Positions 6,603 to 11,254 of a stretch of 11,254 nucleotides of DNA are shown piece by piece. Both the position numbers and the translations under genes were made by a program. Origin of the DNA: Candidatus Methanophagales archaeon. GTDB lineage: Archaea; Halobacteriota; Syntropharchaeia; Alkanophagales; Methanospirareceae. The first letter of the stretch is position 1; each line of letters starts with the position of its first letter. Under the pieces are notes generated by a model. That model made no database searches. It had not been told where the DNA came from and saw only the letters and a list, made by a program, of their open reading frames with translations. The stretch spans positions 1 through 11,254 of the forward strand of contig JACGMN010000029.1 in the NCBI GenBank assembly GCA_014061035.1, read 5' to 3'.

Positions 6603-7154
6603 ATGCCCGTGCCGGCGAAGCATAAGAGCGGTAGATTGATGCGTTACAAATGCGCTATACTCACGATAAGTACCTCTAAGTCTAAATACTGGAAGAAAGA
6701 AGGTGGTGAAAGAGATAAAAAAAGGGACATCGGCGACCTATCAGGCGAGATCGCGAAAGAGCTTGTTAGCGATGATGGGCACCACGTCGAGTATTATAAC
6801 GTACTTCCCGATGACGCGGATAAAATATTCGATGGCATACTAAAGTCGTTGATGACCGATGCAGATTTCATTATTACGTCTGGAGGAACAGGATTGGCGA
6901 AGAATGACGTTACAATAGAGGCGGTATCAGGACTTCTAAAGAAAGAGATAACAGGGTTTGGCGAACTTTTCCGGTTGAAAAGTTATGAAGAGATAGGCAC
7001 TGCTGCGATATTAAGCCGTGCGATTGCCGGCGTAAGTGTAATAGACCAGAAACCGATCTTCTGCCTGCCCGGCTCTCCAGCAGCGGTAAAATTAGCAATG
7101 ACTGAGATTATCCTGCCTGAGATAGCACATATAATGAAGCATCTGCGCGAATAG
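6603..7154 (+). CDS. moaB: MoaB/MogA family molybdopterin adenylyltransferase
   Basis: Adenylylates molybdopterin with ATP before MoeA adds the metal. The 183 residues match the MoCF-binding fold: YKCAILTIS (15-23), TSGGTG (92-97) followed by the NDVT acidic loop (101-104), GFGELFR (118-124), SRAIAGV (138-144) and CLPGSPAAV (154-162). The loop after strand 1, normally a short TSD-type turn leading to DxSG, is longer and basic here (SKYWKKEGGERDKKRDIGDLSG, about 27-48). The ATG at 6603 follows GGGATGAAAG; an internal ATG (residue 13) would also leave the domain intact. It is divergent from slipin-moeA, placing both halves of the cofactor-insertion pathway within 3 kb. Confidence 0.93.
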   Translation: MPVPAKHKSGRLMRYKCAILTISTSKSKYWKKEGGERDKKRDIGDLSGEIAKELVSDDGHHVEYYNVLPDDADKIFDGILKSLMTDADFIITSGGTGLAKNDVTIEAVSGLLKKEITGFGELFRLKSYEEIGTAAILSRAIAGVSVIDQKPIFCLPGSPAAVKLAMTEIILPEIAHIMKHLRE

Positions 7155-7163
7155 AATAATTGA

Positions 7164-7237
7164 TGGGGTCGGTGCGATTTGAACGCACGATCGGCGGGTC
7201 TGGAGCCCGCTGCCATTCCGGACTAGGCCACGACCCC
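7164..7237 (-). tRNA. tRNA-Trp(CCA), intronless
   Basis: Read on the minus strand, acceptor GGGGTCG (7237-7231) pairs with CGACCCC (7171-7165); discriminator A is at 7164; CCA is not encoded. D stem GCC/GGC. Anticodon stem GCGGG/CCCGC encloses loop CTCCAGA, giving anticodon CCA. The variable loop is CGATC. T arm GTGCG-TTCAAAT-CGCAC. The loop is uninterrupted, unlike most archaeal tRNA-Trp genes, and base 39 is C rather than T. It begins 10 nt after the convergent moaB stop. Confidence 0.94.
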
Positions 7238-7271
7238 GCGATCTTATTTTATATCTCAGTTTAGTACATTA

Positions 7272-8627
7272 TTAAGAAATAGCTATCTCTGCACCTGAAT
7301 CACGCATATCAGTGAAGAAAGAAGGATAAGAGATATTAGCGCATCCTGCTCCCTCTATGACTGTCACTCTCTCGCTCTCGCCTCTGCCTCTGACGGAAAG
7401 AGCAGCAACTGTGAGAGCCATTGCCAGTCTATGGTCATCGTGAGAATATACCTTTACCGCTTTTAATCCTTTCTTGCTACGTCCTTCTACCAGCAACCCG
7501 TCTTTCCTCTCCTTTATTCTCACACCCATCTTCGTCAACTCTTCTGCGAGAGACCGTAAACGATTGGTCTCTTTGTATCTGAGATGTGCTACGCCGGTTA
7601 TCTCGGTGGTGCCATCAGCAACTGCGGCTAATACAGCAATTGTCGGAACTAAGTCCGGATTCTCACGCATATTTACTTTTATCGCTTTTAACCCTGTATC
7701 TTCTGTACCTTTTACTTCGACAACTCCTTTCTCCTTCTCCCAACTTATAGATACGCCCATCTCAGCCAGTAGCTCCACTATCCGGGAATCGCCCTGCGCA
7801 GAAGAGAACAGGTTTCGTACTTTTAACTTTGAATCTGTTATCGCTGCCGCGGCTAAGGGATAAGAGGCAGAAGAGAAATCGCCGGGTACCGCGAACCGCC
7901 GTAAATCATAACTGCCTCCGCCTTCTACGTGAAAAGAATAATCATTAGAGGCTTCAAGGTCAATATCGATATCCACACCTGCTTGCTTTAAGACCTCAAC
8001 CGTCATTCGCATATAGGGTACTGAACTAAGATTCTGCGCAAGGATATAGGAATCTTTCGCTGCGAGTGGAGTTGCAATGAGTAATGCAGATATGAACTGT
8101 GAACTAATAAATGTATCTATCGTTGTCTCTCCACCGGACAACCTACCTTTTACGACTATCGGCGCTGTTCCATCGCCTTTCGTGGAGAATGCTTCTGAAC
8201 AACCAAGGTCGATCAACGATTTCAGTAGCGGCAAATTTGGGCGCTTTCTAAGCGATTCGTCTCCGGTTATGACCGCCGCCTCCCCGCCTCTGCATAATGA
8301 TGAAACAGCGGTGAAGAACCGTAAAGTCGTACCTGAGTTTCCGGCATTTATAACATCTTCCGGTGTATCCGGGCTGCCTTCAGTACCTTCTACTATTATT
8401 TTCTTCGCGTGCTCCCTACCATCGCCATCGTGCTCTACCGAGACAGTCGCGCCAAAGTATCGCGCAGCATTGATGCTCGCTTCCGTATCTGCCGCTAACA
8501 GCGGATAAACAATTTCGCTCCGCTTCGCTAACGAGGCTATCGTGATCGCTCTATGCGTATAGCTTTTAGATGGAGGTGCGATCATCTCGCCTTCTACTTT
8601 TGACCTTCGCACTCTTGCTGTTGTCAT
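7272..8627 (-). CDS. aroA: 3-phosphoshikimate 1-carboxyvinyltransferase (EPSP synthase)
   Basis: Transfers enolpyruvyl from PEP to shikimate-3-phosphate, the penultimate step to chorismate. The 451 residues contain the expected signatures: APPSKSYTHRA (17-27), NAGNSGTTLRF (94-104), TGDESLRKRP (121-130), SSQFISALL (175-183), PGDFSSASYPLAAA (248-261), the NPDLVPTIAVLAA segment carrying the catalytic Asp (323-335), RYKETNRLRSL (350-360) and DDHRLAMAL (397-405). Small expansions occur at 67-76 (DGDGREHAKK). The start is ATG at 8627, 19 nt after the geranylgeranyl reductase stop and without an obvious Shine-Dalgarno, consistent with translation as the second gene of that operon. Confidence 0.96.
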   Translation of the reverse strand: MTTARVRRSKVEGEMIAPPSKSYTHRAITIASLAKRSEIVYPLLAADTEASINAARYFGATVSVEHDGDGREHAKKIIVEGTEGSPDTPEDVINAGNSGTTLRFFTAVSSLCRGGEAAVITGDESLRKRPNLPLLKSLIDLGCSEAFSTKGDGTAPIVVKGRLSGGETTIDTFISSQFISALLIATPLAAKDSYILAQNLSSVPYMRMTVEVLKQAGVDIDIDLEASNDYSFHVEGGGSYDLRRFAVPGDFSSASYPLAAAAITDSKLKVRNLFSSAQGDSRIVELLAEMGVSISWEKEKGVVEVKGTEDTGLKAIKVNMRENPDLVPTIAVLAAVADGTTEITGVAHLRYKETNRLRSLAEELTKMGVRIKERKDGLLVEGRSKKGLKAVKVYSHDDHRLAMALTVAALSVRGRGESERVTVIEGAGCANISYPSFFTDMRDSGAEIAIS

Positions 8628-8646
8628 TGCTGTTGCTATAACGAAG

Positions 8647-9837
8647 TTAAGATATGAAGTGTTTCACCAATTCCTCTAACATCTCTGGATTCCTCTTCAC
8701 GAGTTCCAGAAGCAAAGCGTCTGTAGAAAGCTCGTGTATTTCTACCCCTACCAGCGAATGCGCAAGTGCATTGAGGTCTTTGTCAGAGAGATTGAAGAAG
8801 AATTCCTTTGCTTTTAATCCTATCTCCAACCGTTCTCCAAACTCACTTCTCCATTTTCTATCGTACTCGCTCAATCGCTTCTTTGAAAGATCATTCTCCT
8901 GAACTGCTTTCACCACGACACCCCCTGCTATTTCTGCTGCACGCATCGCATATAATATCCCACCGCCGGTCAATGGATTGACCTGCCATGCCGCATCGCC
9001 AACTAAAACAATGCCATCTGCTACGCTTTCACTAATTGGACCGCAAACTGGAACCGCACCACACATCTCAGCTATTATCTTCCCAGTTGGAAACTTGTTC
9101 TTTGCAAATACCTTGAGATAATCAATAGCGTGATGTCCTTCGCCAGAAACATCACCACTAATCCCTACTCCTACATTTGCGTAATCATCGCCTTTGGGAA
9201 ATATCCATGCATAGCCCTTAGGTGCAACTTCACTACCCAAGAAAAACTCGGAATACTCTTTATTTATCTCTATATCACACATCAGGAACTCGGCGCATAC
9301 ACACATATCGGAAGGTCGCAACCGCGTGTTAATATCTGCCAATCTGCCAACCAGCGATTCCACGCCATCCGCACCAACTACGACATCTGCATAGACACGT
9401 TTATTCTCATTCTCGCTCGCGCACCGGATATTAACACCTTTAACATAACCATTTTCTTTGATAATTCCATAAGCTTCTGTCTTAATCCGTATCTCGGCGC
9501 CGGCACGTGCTGCATTACTAGCAAGAAACCTATCAAATAACGGCCTATCGAGCACATACCCTACTTCATCCATCTTCTCTCCCGCCATGACAACCCGCGT
9601 GCTGTCAGGCGAGTAGATATTAGCACCTTTAACCTCCACGCATATCCATCTCTTATCAATTGTAACAAATTGCTTTATCCTGTTACTCACGCCTTCTCCA
9701 CATCTCACTGGTACGCCGATCACTTGATCGCGTTCTATTAACAGGACATCTAAGCCTTGTTCAGCAGCTTTCCTCGCCGTTACACTGCCAGCAGGCCCCG
9801 CACCAACTACAACAACGTCAAACCTCTCCTCTTTCAT
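8647..9837 (-). CDS. Digeranylgeranylglycerophospholipid reductase (geranylgeranyl reductase family)
   Basis: An FAD-dependent enzyme that saturates the isoprenoid chains of archaeal ether lipids. In 396 residues it has the N-terminal dinucleotide fold VVVVGAGPAGSVTARKAA (8-25) with ERD at the strand-2 end, the conserved VPVRCGEGVS segment (42-51), VVGADGVES, the family-specific GYAWIFPKGDDYANVGVGI, and the second flavin motif GIVLVGDAAWQVNPLTGGGI near 270-290. Length and motif order are normal for the archaeal family. ATG is at 9837; the AT-rich stretch at 9858-9880 probably serves as its promoter and that of the divergent PAC2 gene. It leads the operon with aroA. Some family members act on other prenyl groups, so substrate is inferred from the family. 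Confidence 0.93.
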   Translation of the reverse strand: MKEERFDVVVVGAGPAGSVTARKAAEQGLDVLLIERDQVIGVPVRCGEGVSNRIKQFVTIDKRWICVEVKGANIYSPDSTRVVMAGEKMDEVGYVLDRPLFDRFLASNAARAGAEIRIKTEAYGIIKENGYVKGVNIRCASENENKRVYADVVVGADGVESLVGRLADINTRLRPSDMCVCAEFLMCDIEINKEYSEFFLGSEVAPKGYAWIFPKGDDYANVGVGISGDVSGEGHHAIDYLKVFAKNKFPTGKIIAEMCGAVPVCGPISESVADGIVLVGDAAWQVNPLTGGGILYAMRAAEIAGGVVVKAVQENDLSKKRLSEYDRKWRSEFGERLEIGLKAKEFFFNLSDKDLNALAHSLVGVEIHELSTDALLLELVKRNPEMLEELVKHFIS

Positions 9838-9857
9838 TTATTTATGTCTGCGCTAAT

Positions 9858-9882
9858 TAGATTTATATTATATTATATATGG
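9858..9882. promoter_or_regulatory. Shared AT-rich divergent promoter region
   Basis: The run from ATTAGATTTATATTATATT to 9882 is almost purely A/T and contains overlapping TATA-like elements on both strands. It is the only promoter-like sequence in the 60-bp gap between the divergent geranylgeranyl reductase and PAC2 genes. The plus-strand leader would be very short or absent. Confidence 0.5.
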
Positions 9883-9895
9883 ATATGTGATTGTG

Positions 9896-10762
9896 ATGAG
9901 TGTGATGAGCGGCTTTAAACCTGAACAGTTTGAGATCGGAGAGTTTACTTCCTGCTGGGAAGTAGATGCGGAACGGTTCAAAGAGAAGATAAAGGATTAC
10001 ACGAATAAATTAATAGCGGGCTTTCCGCCAATGGGAAATATCATACCATATCACTTAAAGGAGCTTTTAAAAGATTCTGAGAAGATCGTGAGTGTGTATT
10101 CGTATAACTTCCCACCTATGGTAGAAGCACGAGAAGAAGAATTTGAGCTACCGCACGACGAGATCTGGTACAGTGAGGAGAAGAGATTATTCTGCTATAT
10201 CGGCAAATATCTTGAGACCGAATATATCCCGAAATCCACCTATAGGCTGGCTGAGGGTATTGCTCACCTTTCACAAGAGCTTGGAGTTAAAGAGCTATAT
10301 ACCCCCGGGGTAATCGTCTATACACAAGAACCGTTTAGAAATCTGCAGAAGGAAATAGAAATAGAAGCAGAAGTAGAAGTGGAAGCGTATATTGGATGTT
10401 TTAAAGGTTCGAAGAAGAAAATCCAGAGACAGAATGGTATGGTGTGGATGACGAGAGAGAATATCGGCAGATTTACAATTATTCGGAAGACCGGGCTGCT
10501 TCCGGGTTTTGCTTCTAAACTTGGTATTGAAAGTTATTCTATCCTCGGTATCGGGACATATCCGGAAGACCTGAGAGCTTGTGCACGTGCACTGAGGGCG
10601 TTCAAGAAATTATCAGGATTAGAGATAGAAACAGCGAAGATAGAAGATGTCTTTGAGAAGGGTGCAGAATCGGTTGAAGAGAGAATACGTGAGCAACGTG
10701 AGAAAGCAGCTTATAAGGGTGAAGGTGTAGGGGCTGAACCATCACAGTACATGTATGGGTAA
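9896..10762 (+). CDS. PAC2-family (proteasome assembly chaperone-like) protein with C-terminal HbYX motif
   Basis: Recognised as PAC2/DUF75 family from the pattern: KLIAGFPPMGNI near the N-terminus (family G-x-P-G-x-G-N-like), YSYNFPPMVEAREEE, then an alpha/beta core with YRLAEGIAHLSQELGVKELYTPGVIV, and GLLPGFASKLGIESYSILGIG...ACARALRAFKKLSGLEI. In eukaryotes and some archaea such proteins assist 20S proteasome assembly or regulate it. The last three residues, Met-Tyr-Gly, satisfy the hydrophobic-Tyr-any (HbYX) rule used by proteasome activators to dock into alpha-ring pockets. An acidic dipeptide tract (EIEIEAEVEVEA) lies mid-protein near 10352-10387, and the C-terminal ~35 residues are a charged helix plus flexible tail. 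Start choice is uncertain: GTG 9887, ATG 9896 and ATG 9905 are all possible. It is followed at 19 nt by the small Cys-rich gene. Confidence 0.8.
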   Translation: MSVMSGFKPEQFEIGEFTSCWEVDAERFKEKIKDYTNKLIAGFPPMGNIIPYHLKELLKDSEKIVSVYSYNFPPMVEAREEEFELPHDEIWYSEEKRLFCYIGKYLETEYIPKSTYRLAEGIAHLSQELGVKELYTPGVIVYTQEPFRNLQKEIEIEAEVEVEAYIGCFKGSKKKIQRQNGMVWMTRENIGRFTIIRKTGLLPGFASKLGIESYSILGIGTYPEDLRACARALRAFKKLSGLEIETAKIEDVFEKGAESVEERIREQREKAAYKGEGVGAEPSQYMYG

Positions 10763-10764
10763 TG

Positions 10765-10776
10765 AAAGGAGGTGAT
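10765..10776 (+). promoter_or_regulatory. Very strong Shine-Dalgarno of the small Cys-rich gene
   Basis: AAAGGAGGTGAT contains a 10-base perfect complement of the conserved 16S rRNA 3' end, five bases before the ATG at 10782. It is by far the best ribosome binding site in the window, supports the reality of the short gene and predicts high translation. Confidence 0.85.
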
Positions 10777-10781
10777 AAAAA

Positions 10782-10988
10782 ATGTGTGAACCACAAGTAA
10801 GAGGAAGCCAAAGGACGCTGGGAGCTGGGGGATGGGATTGCGGCTGTTGCGGGTGTGGAGACGGTACGTTCTTCCGCCGTTTCATATCTGCAAAAGAGGA
10901 ACAGGAACGGTTGGAAGAGTACAGAGACCAACTGAAGAAGGAGCTCGCAGGAGTAGAAGAGCGAATCCAGGAACTTACACGCAAGTAA
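10782..10988 (+). CDS. Small Cys-rich coiled-coil protein of unknown function
   Basis: 68 residues. A Gly-rich N-terminal half contains C2 and the cluster CGCCGCGDG (Cys at 20, 22, 23, 25), then a basic/aromatic FFRRFI link, then a charged helix (about 37-66, EEQERLEEYRDQLKKELAGVEERIQEL) with heptad spacing. The Cys cluster suggests metal or Fe-S binding; this is inference. The layout recalls small archaeal proteins of the DUF5320 kind (Gly/Cys N-terminus plus a C-terminal coil), but I cannot assign the family with certainty. Its perfect Shine-Dalgarno and position 19 nt behind the PAC2 gene indicate an operon, and a hairpin with a T-rich tail follows at 11003-11042. Confidence 0.75.
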   Translation: MCEPQVRGSQRTLGAGGWDCGCCGCGDGTFFRRFISAKEEQERLEEYRDQLKKELAGVEERIQELTRK

Positions 10989-11002
10989 GTTCAAGCTACA
11001 AC

Positions 11003-11042
11003 AAGGGTGGTGGCAAATAGCAAAGCGGCCACCCCTTTCTTT
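11003..11042 (+). terminator. Hairpin with T-rich tail after the small Cys-rich gene
   Basis: Left arm AAGGGTGGTGGC (11003-11014) pairs with GCGGCCACCCCTTT (11025-11038) with one bulge, one G-G mismatch and one G-T pair, closing on a 10-nt loop. It is followed by CTTT. It could terminate the PAC2 operon transcript. It also coincides with the point where methyltransferase homology on the other strand stops. Confidence 0.5.
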
Positions 11043-11254
11043 AGCAATGGGAATCGTAGAAGCGCCGGTGCCAGCGCCGACATCTAACACTTCCAGACCG
11101 CTCGCCGGTCCAAGAACCGTCCTTAAAAACTCTTTCCAGGAGGCATGCTCCCACTCCGATTGGTGGGCTTTGTTATATCGCACGGCAGATTCTTTCCTGA
11201 ATCTCATTGTAAATAGCTGCCCTTGCCTGCGGCTCAAGAGTTGTTTTACCTTTG
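11030..11254 (-). pseudogene. Truncated class I SAM-dependent methyltransferase, N-terminal part, partial at right edge
   Basis: Minus-strand frame open to the window edge. From about 11225 leftward it reads as a class I methyltransferase N-terminus: helix KESAVRYNKAHQSEWEHASWKEFL, then LGPASGLEVLDVGAGTGASTIPIAKE, which is motif I (the SAM-binding GxGxG loop) and the following helix. The next expected element, an acidic strand-2 end such as GxD, is absent. After about 11036 the frame continues to 10602 but only as the antisense of the Cys-rich and PAC2 genes, with no methyltransferase character. The gene has therefore lost roughly two thirds of its length. The true start may lie inside (ATG near 11207) or beyond the window. 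A misassembly at the junction cannot be excluded. Confidence 0.65.

Noticed and set aside
7244..7256. TATAAAAT-like sequence as promoter of tRNA-Trp
   Set aside because: It lies only about 8 nt before the mature tRNA 5' end, too close for the usual archaeal TATA-to-start distance.
8077..8508. Plus-strand ORF of 143 codons
   Set aside because: Antisense to the aroA core; composition is typical of a shadow frame.
10602..11020. Left part of the long minus-strand frame continuing from the methyltransferase
   Set aside because: Antisense to the PAC2 end and the Cys-rich gene; Ser/Leu/His/Pro-rich with no methyltransferase features.

Overview
The window is archaeal chromosomal DNA. The markers are a digeranylgeranylglycerophospholipid reductase (ether-lipid saturation), a homodimer-type archaeal NAC protein, a PAN-type proteasomal ATPase reading frame, a PAC2-family protein, a tRNA intron with a canonical bulge-helix-bulge and no encoded CCA, and TATA-like promoters. 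Base composition is moderate. I infer a euryarchaeal lineage, possibly an uncultivated methane- or alkane-oxidising group such as ANME-1/Syntrophoarchaeia, but the sequence alone does not prove it.

Layout, left to right. Positions 1-665 (minus) hold a proteasome-activating nucleotidase remnant that runs off the left edge; its N-terminal part is broken by a frame change and an apparent internal deletion. Just upstream on the same strand is a 500-residue DHH/RecJ-like phosphoesterase. A plus-strand tRNA-Arg(CCT) with a 79-nt intron follows; a 22-nt hairpin is duplicated inside the intron. Next is a minus-strand operon, NAC protein -> NAD kinase -> PRC-barrel protein; the last gene overlaps the 3' end of the tRNA-Arg in antisense. 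Then come a plus-strand tRNA-Val(TAC), a minus-strand pair slipin -> MoeA, a divergent plus-strand MoaB/MogA, and a minus-strand, intronless tRNA-Trp(CCA). The minus-strand pair geranylgeranyl reductase -> AroA is divergent from a plus-strand pair, a PAC2-family protein plus a 68-residue Cys-rich coiled-coil protein. The right edge carries the N-terminal part of a minus-strand class I methyltransferase whose homology stops abruptly at a hairpin.

How the genes connect. MoeA and MoaB/MogA catalyse consecutive late steps of molybdenum/tungsten cofactor synthesis, although a slipin gene sits between them. AroA (aromatic amino acids), NAD kinase (NADP) and the lipid reductase are housekeeping. The PAC2 protein ends in Met-Tyr-Gly, which fits the HbYX rule for docking on the 20S proteasome, so it may be a proteasome assembly or activator factor in the same neighbourhood as the damaged PAN.

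The most unusual trait is a recurring pattern of short in-frame tandem tracts (mostly 6-nt periodicity, encoding Gly-Ala, Gly-Thr, His-Gly, Pro-Val and Glu-Val dipeptides) inside otherwise conserved enzymes. Also present are a 15-bp tandem duplication in the DHH gene and a non-coding 7-nt array. Together they suggest active replication slippage filtered by reading-frame selection. I see no CRISPR array, insertion sequence, rRNA or phage gene. No stretch above 300 bases is without a gene or gene remnant.
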